DNA from: Nodosilinea sp. LEGE 06152
Lineage (GTDB): Bacteria > Cyanobacteriota > Cyanobacteriia > Phormidesmidales > Phormidesmidaceae
Direction: 5' to 3'
Assembly: GCF_015207525.1 (NCBI RefSeq)
Contig: NZ_JADEWR010000006.1
Span: forward strand, 73,920 to 107,169
DNA: 33,250 nucleotides
Of the stretch, positions 16,288 to 24,926 are shown piece by piece. The notes beneath the pieces were generated by a model that was not told the origin of the DNA, searched no databases, and was given only the letters and a program-made list of their open reading frames with translations. How positions within the stretch are numbered: the stretch's first letter is position 1; each line of letters opens with the position of its first letter. The position numbers and the translations under genes were made by a program.

Positions 16288-17166
16288 TTGTTACCCAAGT
16301 CTTTACTGCCCAGGCTGTCTGGGTTTAACCCCCCTGCCCCGCTTCTGGTGATTGCTGCGATCGCCTCGACTCAGCTCGGCTCAACCCTGGCCAAAAGTTT
16401 GTTTGGTCAGGTGGGGCCGTTGGGAATGGTGCTGCTGCGGGTGGGGCTGTCGGCCCTGGTGCTGGTCGCCTGGTGCCGCCCGCGCTGGCGGGGGCATTCC
16501 CTTCGCGACTACCGCTTGCTAGTTAGCTTTGGACTATCGCTGGCGGTAATGAATGCGCTGTTCTACTGCGCGATCGCCCGCATTCCCATCGGTGTTGCCG
16601 TAGCGCTGGAGTTTTCGGGGCCGCTGACCGTGGCGCTGCTGCACTCGCGGCGCTGGCTCGATGGGCTTTGGGTTGCCCTGGCGGCGGTGGGCATTGTGCT
16701 GCTGTCGCCCCTCAATACCCCTGCCCTGGATGGAGCGGGAGTTGTGATGGCGCTGCTGGCCGGGGTGGCGTGGGGGGCCTACATTATGCTGTCGGCCCGC
16801 ATGGGGCAGGCCTTTCGCGGCGGCGAGGGATTGGCCCTGTCGATGGTTGTCGGGGCACTGCTGCTGCTGCCCGTGGGGGTGCTGGCAGACGGCAGGACGC
16901 TGCTGTCGCCGCAGATCCTGCTGCTGGGCCTGGGCGTGGCGCTGCTGGCTTCGACCCTGCCCTACTCCTTAGAAATGATCGCTCTGCGGCGTATGCCGGT
17001 GAACGTGTTTGGGGTGTTAATGAGTTTAGAACCTGCGATCGCCGCCCTGCTCAGCTTTTTGTGGCTGGGCGAAACCCTTACTCTGTCCATGGTTGGCGCG
17101 ATCGGCCTGGTGATGATCGCCGCCGCCGGAATATCGCTATGCCAACCCGCCGTCAAGGCCGTCTGA
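16288..17166 (+). CDS. EamA/RhtA-type drug/metabolite exporter
   Basis: 292 aa, with a TTG start supported by AGGAG at 16274-16278, nine bases upstream. About ten hydrophobic helices are arranged as two EamA repeats. The first repeat includes LFGQVGPLGMVLLRVGLSAL and ARIPIGVAVALEFSGPLTVA. The second includes GVAWGAYIMLSARMGQ, STLPYSLEMIALRRMPVNVF and GVLMSLEPAIAALLSFLWLG followed by E. The paired GVAVALEFSGP and VLMSLEPA motifs resemble RhtA, a threonine/homoserine exporter, so an inner-membrane amino-acid or metabolite efflux carrier is likely. The substrate cannot be read from sequence. No operon partner is evident; the kinase gene starts 121 bases downstream. Confidence 0.9.
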   Translation: MLPKSLLPRLSGFNPPAPLLVIAAIASTQLGSTLAKSLFGQVGPLGMVLLRVGLSALVLVAWCRPRWRGHSLRDYRLLVSFGLSLAVMNALFYCAIARIPIGVAVALEFSGPLTVALLHSRRWLDGLWVALAAVGIVLLSPLNTPALDGAGVVMALLAGVAWGAYIMLSARMGQAFRGGEGLALSMVVGALLLLPVGVLADGRTLLSPQILLLGLGVALLASTLPYSLEMIALRRMPVNVFGVLMSLEPAIAALLSFLWLGETLTLSMVGAIGLVMIAAAGISLCQPAVKAV

Positions 17167-17287
17167 GACTGGTACCCTCAACCCATTGCACCCCCCATCA
17201 ATTGCAAAGAAAGCCCGTAGTGGAGAGAAACCACCTGCATTCCGTGGAACACTATTGCTACACAGGGAATGCATTCTAACGTCGGCC

Positions 17288-19453
17288 ATGAGTCTTTGTA
17301 TTAACCCAGGTTGCCGTCAGCCCAACCATCCCGATAACGGAGGCAGCCCTACCTGCATCGTCTGTGGGTCAGACCTGGTACTTCAGGGCCGCTACCGGGT
17401 CATGCGCTTAATCAGCAGCGACAGTGGCTTTGGCCGCGTGTACGAAGCCTACGAGCGCAACGTGCCTAAAATTCTCAAGGTGCTCAAGGAAAGCTACAAC
17501 ACCAATGACAAGGTGGTTGAGCTGTTTCGCCGCGAAGCCCAGGTGCTTAGCCAGCTCAACCATCCTGGGGTACCTCGCATAGAGCCTGAGGGCTACTTTC
17601 TCTACTGTCCAGCGGGCAGCTCAGCAGATAGCCCAGTAAAGCTCACTGAGCCCTTGCACTGCCTCATTATGGAGAAAATCGAAGGCCCGAATCTCAAGCA
17701 GTGGATGGTGCAGCAGGGCAACCACCCCATCAGTGAAAAGCAGGCCATGCTGTGGCTCACCCAGCTTACCGATGTGCTGGATCTGGTGCATCAGCACAAC
17801 TATTTTCACCGCGACATTAAGCCCGAAAACATTATGCTGCGCCCCTCTGGGCAGCTGGTGCTGGTCGACTTTGGGGCCGCCCGCGAGATGACCCAGACCT
17901 ATATGGCCAACCTGGGCGACAGCGGCATTACGACCGTGAGTTCGGCGGGCTATACGCCACCGGAGCAGGAGCAGGGCCAGGCGGTGCCCCAGTCTGACTT
18001 CTATGCCCTGGGGCGCACGCTCATCTATTTGATGACCGCCAAGCTGCCCAACGATACGACTATCTACAACTCGCGCACCAATGCTTTTGTGTGGCGACCC
18101 CTGGCTCCCCAAATCTCGGCTCCCCTAGCCGATTTGATCGACGAGCTGATTGCCCCAGCGGCGGCTCAGCGCCCTCAAAGCACGGCGCAGATCTTGGAGC
18201 GGTTGGCCCAGGTGCGATGGTCAAAGACCGGCTCCTTGGGGCCATTGCGCCAGGTTTCTGGTCTACCCCAATCGGTTGGGGCTCGCTCAATTGGGGACGT
18301 GGCCCCCGCCACCTGGCCCATGACCACCCTCAATCCCCACGAGGCCAAGACCCTATCTGAGCCCTCGCACAGCTTTTTGCCCCCCTGGCTCGACCAGCGT
18401 CCCTGGCTGTTGGCGGGGTTGACTGGGCTGGCCCTAGCGGTGCCCCTGGGCTGGTATGCACTGACGCGAAACACCAGCAATCCAATTTCGCAGGTTGAGG
18501 CCGTCGAAAATTTGCCCCAGAGGTTGGTGCGGTCTTTGGGTACGCTGTCGGGGCACGAAGCCGATGTGCTAGATATGCTGCTGCTCAAGGACGGCCAAAC
18601 CCTGGTCACGGCCAGCGCCGATCAAACCGTGCGCTTCTGGAATTTGGCCGAAAAACAGGCGTTGCGAACCCTCAGCGAACATACCAACACGGTCAAAGCC
18701 CTGGCGATGACCACCGATCAGGAAATTTTGATCACCGCTGGGGACGATCGCACCATTCGATTCTGGAACATGGCCGATGGCGAACTCCTCGTTACCCTGT
18801 CAAACGCTCATACGGTACCGATCAACGCCCTAGAGGTCAGCAACAACGGCAAAACGTTGGCCAGTGCCGATAGCGACGGCACGATTTTTATGTGGAATTT
18901 AGTCGCTCCCGATGGTCGCATTGACCCTCAGCACCTGGTGACTGCAGGGTCTAGCCACACCCTACAAGCCGATGGCACTGTAAATGACTTACGCTTTACC
19001 CGCGACGACAGCTACTTAGTCAGCGGCGGCAAAAGCCTGCACGTATGGACCATGGATGACCTAGATCAGCCTATTACCTTAACTGGTCACGAACCGCTGA
19101 CGTTTATTAACCGGCTGGCAATCAGCGACGATGGCCGTACTCTAGTTACCGCCTCGAGCGACAAAACCGTGCGCCTCTGGAATCTGGCTGACAAGACCCA
19201 CCACGCTACGCTCACCGGCCACCAGAGCTACGTTAACGATCTCAGAGTAGAAGGCCCGCTGCTGTGGAGCGCCGACGCCGACCAGCGCATTTTGGTGTGG
19301 AATATGGATCAAGCGGCCTATGTCGAAACCATCACCGGGTTTAACACCGACATTTGGCGCTTTGCGGTGCAGCCAAATGGGTATATCGTCACCATTGGTG
19401 GTACTGAGCACACGCTGGGGCTGTGGGCGCTAGAGGAACAGGCCGAACCGTAA
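17288..19453 (+). CDS. 4-Cys serine/threonine protein kinase with membrane helix and seven WD40 repeats
   Basis: 721 aa from the ATG at 17288, where the cyanobacterial 4-Cys N-terminus begins (CINPGC, then CIVCGS). Kinase domain about 35-300: a degenerate Gly loop (SDSGFGRVYEA), Lys in KILKVLK, HRDIKPENIML with catalytic Asp, DFGA, and the APE-equivalent TPPEQ. A linker leads to a membrane helix at about 370-390 (WLLAGLTGLALAVPLGWYAL). The C-terminal 300 residues hold seven WD-type blades ending in VRFWNL, IRFWNM, IFMWNL, LHVWTM, VRLWNL, ILVWNM and LGLWAL. That is a complete propeller, which topology would place on the periplasmic or lumenal side. It is a transmembrane signalling kinase with unknown input and targets. 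No clear ribosome-binding site is present. Confidence 0.92.
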   Translation: MSLCINPGCRQPNHPDNGGSPTCIVCGSDLVLQGRYRVMRLISSDSGFGRVYEAYERNVPKILKVLKESYNTNDKVVELFRREAQVLSQLNHPGVPRIEPEGYFLYCPAGSSADSPVKLTEPLHCLIMEKIEGPNLKQWMVQQGNHPISEKQAMLWLTQLTDVLDLVHQHNYFHRDIKPENIMLRPSGQLVLVDFGAAREMTQTYMANLGDSGITTVSSAGYTPPEQEQGQAVPQSDFYALGRTLIYLMTAKLPNDTTIYNSRTNAFVWRPLAPQISAPLADLIDELIAPAAAQRPQSTAQILERLAQVRWSKTGSLGPLRQVSGLPQSVGARSIGDVAPATWPMTTLNPHEAKTLSEPSHSFLPPWLDQRPWLLAGLTGLALAVPLGWYALTRNTSNPISQVEAVENLPQRLVRSLGTLSGHEADVLDMLLLKDGQTLVTASADQTVRFWNLAEKQALRTLSEHTNTVKALAMTTDQEILITAGDDRTIRFWNMADGELLVTLSNAHTVPINALEVSNNGKTLASADSDGTIFMWNLVAPDGRIDPQHLVTAGSSHTLQADGTVNDLRFTRDDSYLVSGGKSLHVWTMDDLDQPITLTGHEPLTFINRLAISDDGRTLVTASSDKTVRLWNLADKTHHATLTGHQSYVNDLRVEGPLLWSADADQRILVWNMDQAAYVETITGFNTDIWRFAVQPNGYIVTIGGTEHTLGLWALEEQAEP

Positions 19454-19481
19454 AGTGAGGTAGGCCACGAGAGCGCGGTGC

Positions 19482-20294
19482 TCAGGCGGCGGCCAGTACC
19501 TTGCGGTGGTGAATATCGAAGCGATCGCCGTGGGCCAGCAGGTGCAGCTGTAGCCCGTGAATGCTGAGCGGATCGGCGGCAGAAATATCGGGCTCGTTGG
19601 TGTGGGTCATATCGCCGGGGTCGACCACGGCAATCACCCCTTTGCCAATGACTCTAAAGCTGCCGTCGCCCTCAAACAGAGCGCAGGTGTCTTCGTCAAT
19701 GCCCAGGCCCAGGCGGTTGGGCTGCATGGCCATCGCGCTCATCAGCCGGGCCATGCGGTTGCGGTTGTGGAAGTGCTGATCGACGATCACCTCGGGCACA
19801 AACCCCAGGCCGATGGCCATATCCACCAGCGATCGGTTGGGCGACTCGCCGCTGCCGCCGCCAGCGATCATGTGGTGGCCCATAACGGCAGCCCCGGCGC
19901 TGGTGCCAGCCAGGGTAATTTCGCCCAGCTGGGCTCGCTGGCGCACCAGATCAATTAACGGGGTGTCGGCCAGCAGCCCGCACAGCCGCACCTGGTCGCC
20001 GCCGGTAATAAACACTCCGGTACAGGGTTCGACCACGGTTTTCCAGCTGGGGTCTTCGCCCTGGGCGCGATCGCGGATGTCCATCACCACCGTCTCTGGG
20101 GCACCCATATCGGCAAAAATTTGCTGATACCGGGCTGATATCGCCACCGGGTCCCGCGAAGCGCAGGGGATGATCCCGATGGTCGCCGCTGTCCCCCCAG
20201 ACCGCTCGAAAAAGGTGTGCAGAATTTCTTTACCGTGAACTTTATCTTCTGCGCCGCCAATGGCCAGAATAGCGTGGTGCTTAACGGGAGACAT
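19482..20294 (-). CDS. cphB: Cyanophycinase
   Basis: 270 aa, full length for CphB. It hydrolyses cyanophycin (multi-L-arginyl-poly-L-aspartate) to beta-Asp-Arg dipeptides in the cytoplasm, releasing stored nitrogen. Family landmarks: AILAIGGAEDKVHGKEIL at the N-terminus, FITGGDQVRLCGLLADTPL, the nucleophile elbow LAGTSAGAAVMGHHMIAGG (peptidase family S51, Ser in GTSAGA), VDQHFHNRNRMARL, and GIDEDTCALFEGDGS. The close match through the whole length to the Synechocystis protein as I remember it makes the call firm. The synthetase gene cphA, commonly adjacent, is absent from both sides here. It converges on the kinase gene with a gap of 28 bases. Confidence 0.96.
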   Translation of the reverse strand: MSPVKHHAILAIGGAEDKVHGKEILHTFFERSGGTAATIGIIPCASRDPVAISARYQQIFADMGAPETVVMDIRDRAQGEDPSWKTVVEPCTGVFITGGDQVRLCGLLADTPLIDLVRQRAQLGEITLAGTSAGAAVMGHHMIAGGGSGESPNRSLVDMAIGLGFVPEVIVDQHFHNRNRMARLMSAMAMQPNRLGLGIDEDTCALFEGDGSFRVIGKGVIAVVDPGDMTHTNEPDISAADPLSIHGLQLHLLAHGDRFDIHHRKVLAAA

Positions 20295-20472
20295 GGGCCG
20301 CTCAACAAAGGGACGAGAATTGCTACCTAGACTCGATTACTGCATGATAGAGAGCGTTATATACCAAGTCCAGCTTGAGATCTGTAGTTTGTCTACAAAT
20401 TAGGACTCCACTTCTGGATTTGGATGACGTTGATCCAACCCATCAGGTCGTAAGGCCGCAGCAGTCTAGGCT

Positions 20473-21198
20473 ATGACAACTGGCATCCCCGGGGCTTCCC
20501 AGCTGAGAATAGACGTTGTCAGCCTGTTTCCAGACTTTTTTACATCTCCCCTGGAGTCAGGGCTGATTGGTAAAGCCCTGGCGCGCCAAATTGCAGAAAT
20601 TCATCTTACCAACCCAAGGGACTTTACAACGGACAAGCACCACCGGGTAGACGATGAACCCTACGGCGGCGGCGTGGGCATGTTGATGAAGCCCGACCCC
20701 ATTTTTGCGGCGGTCGAGTCGCTGCCGGTGCTTCCCCAGCGCGAGGTAATTTTGCTCACCCCCCAGGGTGAAGCCATGACCCAAGATCTGTTTCGTCACC
20801 TGGTCACCCGCGATCAGCTGGTGCTGATCTGCGGCCACTACGAAGGGGTCGACGAGCGCGTCAGCCACCTGCTGACGCAGGAGGTTTCGCTGGGCGACTT
20901 TGTGCTGACCTGCGGCGAAATTCCGGCCCTGGCGCTGATCAACGGCGTGGTGCGACTGCTGCCCGGTACCGTGGGCAAAACCGACTCGCTGCGCTACGAA
21001 AGCTTTGAGACGCCGCTGCTCGATTACCCACAGTACACGCGCCCCGCAACCTTTCGCGGTTGGGAGGTGCCGGAGGTGCTGCGATCGGGCAACCACGAGG
21101 CGATCGCCCAGTGGCGCAAGCAGCAGCAGATCGAGCGCACGCGGCAGCGGCGGCCCGATCTGTATGAGCGATGGTTGGAGGAGGAGCGTGAGGAGTAG
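20473..21198 (+). CDS. trmD: tRNA (guanine-N1)-methyltransferase TrmD
   Basis: 241 aa. It methylates G37 next to the anticodon using S-adenosylmethionine, guarding against frameshifting. Landmarks of the SPOUT-knot family: RIDVVSLFPDFF near the N-terminus, HHRVDDEPYGGGVGMLMKPD, LICGHYEGVDERV, and SLGDFVLTCGEIPALALING then LLPGTVG, which is the knotted SAM pocket. The ATG at 20473 adds ten residues before the usual first strand; no better start is in frame. The usual rpsP-rimM-trmD-rplS operon is not seen here; ispF follows 139 bases downstream. Confidence 0.97.
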   Translation: MTTGIPGASQLRIDVVSLFPDFFTSPLESGLIGKALARQIAEIHLTNPRDFTTDKHHRVDDEPYGGGVGMLMKPDPIFAAVESLPVLPQREVILLTPQGEAMTQDLFRHLVTRDQLVLICGHYEGVDERVSHLLTQEVSLGDFVLTCGEIPALALINGVVRLLPGTVGKTDSLRYESFETPLLDYPQYTRPATFRGWEVPEVLRSGNHEAIAQWRKQQQIERTRQRRPDLYERWLEEEREE

Positions 21199-21199
21199 A

Positions 21200-21231
21200 T
21201 GGGTGGATGGGTAGGCGGGTGGATGGGACAA
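21200..21231. repeat. Two units of a 16-bp tandem repeat, inverted orientation
   Basis: TGGGTGGATGGGTAGG (21200-21215) and CGGGTGGATGGGACAA (21216-21231) are the reverse complement of the CCTACCCATCCACnnn unit arrayed at 31018-31081. They begin two bases after the trmD stop codon. Confidence 0.6.
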
Positions 21232-21337
21232 GGCGTAGGGTGCATAACGCTGGGGTGAGGCTCCGCCAATGCGAAGCAATGCACCGTTGAGGAAAACTTA
21301 TCTATTCAAATAATTTAGGAAATAGGGACGAGAAACT

Positions 21338-21820
21338 ATGGGGATCAGAATTGGTAATGGCTATGACATTCATCGGCTGGTGGAGGGGCGATCGCTGATT
21401 TTGGGCGGCGTCACCATTCCGCACCACCTGGGGCTCGATGGCCACAGCGATGCCGATGTGCTGACCCACGCGATTATGGATGCGCTGCTGGGGGCGCTGA
21501 GCTTGGGGGATATTGGCCTGTACTTTCCGCCGGGGGATCCAGAGTGGGCGGGGGCCGACAGCCTGAAGCTGCTGGCCCAGGTCAACGCCATGGTGCAGGA
21601 GCGGGGCTGGCAGGTGAGCAACATTGACTCGGTGGTAGTGGCCGAGCAGCCCAAGCTCAAGCCCCACATCGAAGCGATGCGATCGCGCCTGGCCGAAAAA
21701 CTGGGCCTCGCCCCCGACCAGGTGGGGGTCAAAGCAACGACCAACGAAAAACTGGGGCCGGTGGGTCGTCAGGAGGGCATTGCGGCCTACGCAGTAGCCC
21801 TGCTAACAACCGGAGCGTAG
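21338..21820 (+). CDS. ispF: 2-C-methyl-D-erythritol 2,4-cyclodiphosphate synthase IspF
   Basis: 160 aa, the family's normal size. It converts 4-diphosphocytidyl-2-C-methylerythritol 2-phosphate to the cyclodiphosphate with release of CMP, in the MEP isoprenoid pathway that feeds carotenoids, phytol and quinones. The zinc ligands are visible as GYDIHR (Asp10, His12) and [10 protein letters not shown] (His44). Other signatures: [32 protein letters not shown], and [20 protein letters not shown], which forms the CDP pocket. A purine-rich stretch (AGGGACGAG) precedes the ATG. It shares direction with trmD but is separated by the 16-bp repeat. Confidence 0.97.
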   Translation: MGIRIGNGYDIHRLVEGRSLILGGVTIPHHLGLDGHSDADVLTHAIMDALLGALSLGDIGLYFPPGDPEWAGADSLKLLAQVNAMVQERGWQVSNIDSVVVAEQPKLKPHIEAMRSRLAEKLGLAPDQVGVKATTNEKLGPVGRQEGIAAYAVALLTTGA

Positions 21821-21840
21821 GGATACTTTGGGCGGGCGTC

Positions 21841-21876
21841 TGGCCGAGCAGCGGCCAAGGCAAGTTTGCTCGGCCA
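21841..21876 (+). terminator. Hairpin after ispF, likely terminator
   Basis: TGGCCGAGCA (21841-21850) and TGCTCGGCCA (21867-21876) form a perfect 10-bp stem with a 16-base loop, 20 bases after the ispF stop. A short T-run (CTTTTCC) follows seven bases later. The weak T-tract lowers certainty. Confidence 0.55.
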
Positions 21877-22018
21877 GGAACTTTTCCGGATTCCAGGGGT
21901 CAAATCACTTTGTAAAATCTTTACGTGCTAGTACTGAGGCAGTGTGAACTTGATCTGAATAAGCTCTGCAACGGTTGTAAAAGATACTTAATCTTACTGA
22001 GAAACCCGTAAAGTACTT

Positions 22019-22024
22019 TATAAT
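22019..22024 (+). promoter_or_regulatory. Consensus -10 box upstream of the BON-like gene
   Basis: A perfect TATAAT at 22019-22024 lies in an AT-rich patch about 155 bases before the ATG. No good -35 is found 16-18 bases upstream (ACTGAG), which suggests an activator-dependent or extended type. The implied leader is about 150 bases. Confidence 0.45.
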
Positions 22025-22181
22025 ATCTTCAAGTTTGCCGAGGGCACAGAGCAAACTTAATGGTATTACCTTTGCATCTACTGCTGAGCGTTGATTCAGA
22101 TCTTGCCTTAAGGCGAATCCATAGCGGGTTCATCGCTGTAGGTGCTGGTTTTTGTCCCAGAGGCAGAGGGGTAAGGCTCAG

Positions 22182-22568
22182 ATGGCTAACATCGCACAAT
22201 CACTCGTAGCAACGGGCCACACTATTCGTGGGGTTTGCTACGCCAGACCCGACTACATTAGTCAGGCGATCGCTGGGCTGTCGGCTATTCCCCCAGAGCG
22301 GGTGGGGCCTAGTGGCGAGTACGACTACTACGGGCTGGTCAAGCGCATTCAGATCAAGTTTTGCGATCGCGTGGGCCGGTCTGCCGTCAGGCAGCTGACG
22401 GTCAAGCAGCGTGGGTCGGCGGTTATTCTCAGCGGTCAGGTAGATACGCTCGATCTGCTCGACCAGCTGGTTGAACTCGCCCTGCACACCGAAGGGGCCA
22501 CCCACGTGGAAGTGCACGATGTGCAGGTCAGCAGTTTAGAGCTATCCCAGCCAATCAAGGTGGCTTAG
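22182..22568 (+). CDS. Small BON-like domain protein
   Basis: 128 aa from the ATG at 22182 (MANIAQSLVATGHTIRGVCY). AAGG eight bases upstream supports this start over an upstream non-ATG one. The second half follows the BON pattern: RSAVRQLTVKQRGSAVILSG, then QVDTLDLLDQLVELALHTEG and ATHVEVHDVQV, an alpha/beta unit associated with membrane or ligand binding in OsmY-type proteins. The first half (YARPDYISQAIAGLSAIPPE) is unassigned. No signal peptide is present, so it is probably cytoplasmic or peripheral. The TAG stop overlaps the TAA stop of the convergent permease gene within TTAG at 22565-22568. Confidence 0.8.
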   Translation: MANIAQSLVATGHTIRGVCYARPDYISQAIAGLSAIPPERVGPSGEYDYYGLVKRIQIKFCDRVGRSAVRQLTVKQRGSAVILSGQVDTLDLLDQLVELALHTEGATHVEVHDVQVSSLELSQPIKVA

Positions 22569-23491
22569 ACCACGGGCTTTGTGCTGTCGTTGGTTGCCAG
22601 GCGCAGGGCAGACAGGGCCAAAATGACTAAAAACAGCGCCAACCCCAGGGTACAGGCGTAGCTAATTTCGAGCTTTTGAAAGGCCTGCTCGTAGATGTAG
22701 TAGACCACAGTTTTTGAGCTGCTGCGCGGTCCCCCCTGAGTCATGATGTAGACTTCCTCAAAAACTTTGGTGGCGGCGATCGCAGAAATCACCCCCACCA
22801 GCACCAGGTAGGGGCGCATCAGCGGCAGCGTAATATCCCAGTGGCGTCGCCACCCGTCGGAGCCATCCAGCGCCGCCGCCTCGTAGAGGTCCTGGGGAAT
22901 GCCCTGGAGCCCCGCCAAATAGATCACCATGTAGTAGCCCAGCCCCTTCCACACCGTCACGGCCATCACGCTAAACAGCGCCAGGGCCGGGCTAGTCAGC
23001 CAGGGAATACCGTTTTCGGTCAGCCCAGCCGATTTGAGCACCTGGTTAAATAGGCCCGTCTCAGCGTAGAGCCAGCGCCAGGCAATGCCCGCCACCACCA
23101 TCGACACCACTACAGGCGAGTAGTACGCTACCCGCAGCCAGTGAATACCCCTGAGCTGCCGATTGACCAAAATCGCCAGCCCCAGCGGCGCAAAGGTCAA
23201 AATCGGCACCACCCCAGCTAAGTACACCAGCGTATTGCGCACCGTTTGCCAAAAAATGGGATCGCCTGCCAGTCGGCGCAGATTGGCGGTGCCCACCCAG
23301 GTCGGGGCCGCCGTCAGATCGACCCCAAAGGTAGTGAAGCTGAGGTAAAAGGCCCGCAGCGCCGGCCAAAATACCGAGATCCCCAGGGCCACCAGGGCGG
23401 GCAGCAAAAACAGGTACGGAATCACCCGTTGGGGAACTGTGGTACCCAGGGGCCAAATTTTGCTGAGAACCGGAGGCGGGGATGCGGTCAT
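22565..23491 (-). CDS. Carbohydrate-type ABC transporter permease (MalF/UgpA family)
   Basis: 308 aa with six predicted membrane helices. The N-terminal helix PYLFLLPALVALGISVFWPA then FYLSFTTF is typical of sugar-importer permeases of the MalF/UgpA/LacF type. The cytoplasmic coupling loop is clear: EAAALDGSDGWRRHWDITLPLMRP, followed by TQGGP, another hallmark. It would form the channel with a MalG-type partner, an ATPase and a binding protein, none of which is in the window, so it works with components encoded elsewhere. The substrate could be a sugar or a compatible solute such as glucosylglycerol. No clear ribosome-binding site. It is transcribed divergently from the diguanylate cyclase gene. 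Confidence 0.92.
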   Translation of the reverse strand: MTASPPPVLSKIWPLGTTVPQRVIPYLFLLPALVALGISVFWPALRAFYLSFTTFGVDLTAAPTWVGTANLRRLAGDPIFWQTVRNTLVYLAGVVPILTFAPLGLAILVNRQLRGIHWLRVAYYSPVVVSMVVAGIAWRWLYAETGLFNQVLKSAGLTENGIPWLTSPALALFSVMAVTVWKGLGYYMVIYLAGLQGIPQDLYEAAALDGSDGWRRHWDITLPLMRPYLVLVGVISAIAATKVFEEVYIMTQGGPRSSSKTVVYYIYEQAFQKLEISYACTLGLALFLVILALSALRLATNDSTKPVV

Positions 23492-23674
23492 AGATTGCCG
23501 ACAAAATGGAGGACGTGAGCTACTTACAGAATCCTACAACTGCAGCGGCTCGATTCCTCTAGCGGCGAACCTACTTGAAAAGTGTGTGAGGAAGCAGTGT
23601 TTTTACGGATTTAGATGGCTCTGGGGATCTGGGTTAATGGTTGTGAGAGCGTTTTATAGAGCAACTACTTTGTC

Positions 23675-23688
23675 ATGCCGAACGGCAT
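23675..23688. promoter_or_regulatory. Small inverted repeat in divergent intergenic region
   Basis: ATGCCG-AA-CGGCAT at 23675-23688 is a perfect 6-bp inverted repeat about 90 bases before the diguanylate cyclase start. It could be an operator; no known consensus was recognised. The rest of 23492-23777 shows nothing else. Confidence 0.3.
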
Positions 23689-23777
23689 CTAGGGCGAAAC
23701 GATACGTCAAGGCTCCCTCTACAACCCTCCTTAGCGACTTCCACTGAGCCACCTACCCTGTTTGTGGGAGGACACCA

Positions 23778-24884
23778 ATGGCTAACGATTTGCAAGCCAC
23801 AAAACGTCTAGTTGAGATTATTCGCGATCTATGCTTCGCCCCTAGCCTCGATATTCTGATGACCCTGGTGGGGGTAGCCGCCCGCGAACTTACCCATGCC
23901 GATGGGGCTACCTTTGTGCTGAAGGAAGGGGATCAATGCTTCTATGCCCACGAAAACGCGGTTGCCCCCCTGTGGAAAGGGCAGCGTTTTCCGCTTTGCA
24001 GCTGTATCTGTGGCTGGGCTATCAACCATAAACAGGCCGCCATCATTGAGGATGTGTATAGCGATGCGCGAATTCCGGTAGAGGCCTACGCCCCAACCTT
24101 TGTCAAAAGTCTGACCGTGGTGCCCATGCGTCAGGACAACCCGGTGGGCGTGATCGGCGTGTACTGGGCCGAACGCCATCAACCCCTGACCCAGGAGGTT
24201 GAACTGCTGCAAGTCTTAGCCGACACTACCGCCACTGTGCTCGATCGCATCCTCGGTCAGGAGATATCAGTGGTGGAGCGATCGCAGCTTGAAGCGCTTG
24301 AGCAGACCAATGCCAAACTGCGGGCCGAGGTCTTGCAGCGCCACACCACCGAAGCCGAACTAACGCGGCTTTCGCTCACCGATGGCTTAACCGGGTTGTA
24401 CAACCGTCGCGGCTTTTTTCTGCTAGCCAATCCAAAGCTGCGGCAGGTCTGTCGTCAGCAGCAGTCGGCGACGGTCTTCTTTATTGACATTGACTATCTC
24501 AAATCGGTCAACGACCACTACGGCCACGAAGCAGGCGACTGGCTAATTTTGGGCACCGCCGCCAGCATGCACAAGACCTTTCGCGAGGGCGACGTTTTGG
24601 CGCGGCTAGGAGGGGATGAGTTTGTTGTACTAGCGCCTGACTGCGCCAATGGCCCAGAAGTAGCCAACCGGCTCAAAACAAATGCCGAGATCTTCGCCCA
24701 AGAGAACGCTCTCCCCTATCCTCTATCAATTAGTGTGGGCCTCGCGAGCAGCCAGGGGAATGATGCCAACCTAACGCTGAATCAGCTAGTCTCCCAGGCC
24801 GATTCTGCCATGTATGCCCAGAAGCAACGCAGACGACCGCTCAACATTGCCGAAACTAAGGCCTGCCAGCGGTGGGGCGTTTGA
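23778..24884 (+). CDS. GAF-GGDEF diguanylate cyclase
   Basis: 368 aa with a strong ribosome-binding site (GGGAGGA at 23766-23772, five bases before the ATG). Residues about 10-160 form a GAF domain (HADGATFVLKEGDQCFYAHE, then LCSCICGWAINHKQAAIIED with clustered Cys). A short coiled coil follows (ERSQLEALEQTNAKLRAEVL). Residues about 195-355 are GGDEF: LTDGLTGLYNRRGFF, FIDIDYLKSVNDHYGHEAGD, then RLGGDEF. An intact RxxD inhibitory site (REGD) sits five residues before GGDEF. It should make cyclic di-GMP from two GTP with product inhibition, controlled by the GAF input. The clustered Cys could contact a chromophore or metal, but this is not a recognised phytochrome-type bilin motif. Soluble. Confidence 0.94.
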   Translation: MANDLQATKRLVEIIRDLCFAPSLDILMTLVGVAARELTHADGATFVLKEGDQCFYAHENAVAPLWKGQRFPLCSCICGWAINHKQAAIIEDVYSDARIPVEAYAPTFVKSLTVVPMRQDNPVGVIGVYWAERHQPLTQEVELLQVLADTTATVLDRILGQEISVVERSQLEALEQTNAKLRAEVLQRHTTEAELTRLSLTDGLTGLYNRRGFFLLANPKLRQVCRQQQSATVFFIDIDYLKSVNDHYGHEAGDWLILGTAASMHKTFREGDVLARLGGDEFVVLAPDCANGPEVANRLKTNAEIFAQENALPYPLSISVGLASSQGNDANLTLNQLVSQADSAMYAQKQRRRPLNIAETKACQRWGV

Positions 24885-24926
24885 GCATAGAGCGCTGGTT
24901 TGAATCAGCTTGACCTGGTTCGGTGA

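Noticed and set aside
16055..16351. 98-codon frame overlapping the EamA exporter start
   Set aside because: It overlaps the well-supported exporter start and has an implausible Trp/Tyr/Cys-rich composition.
20557..21279. Antisense frame opposite trmD
   Set aside because: TrmD is certain on the plus strand; the opposite frame is His/Leu/Gln-rich shadow.
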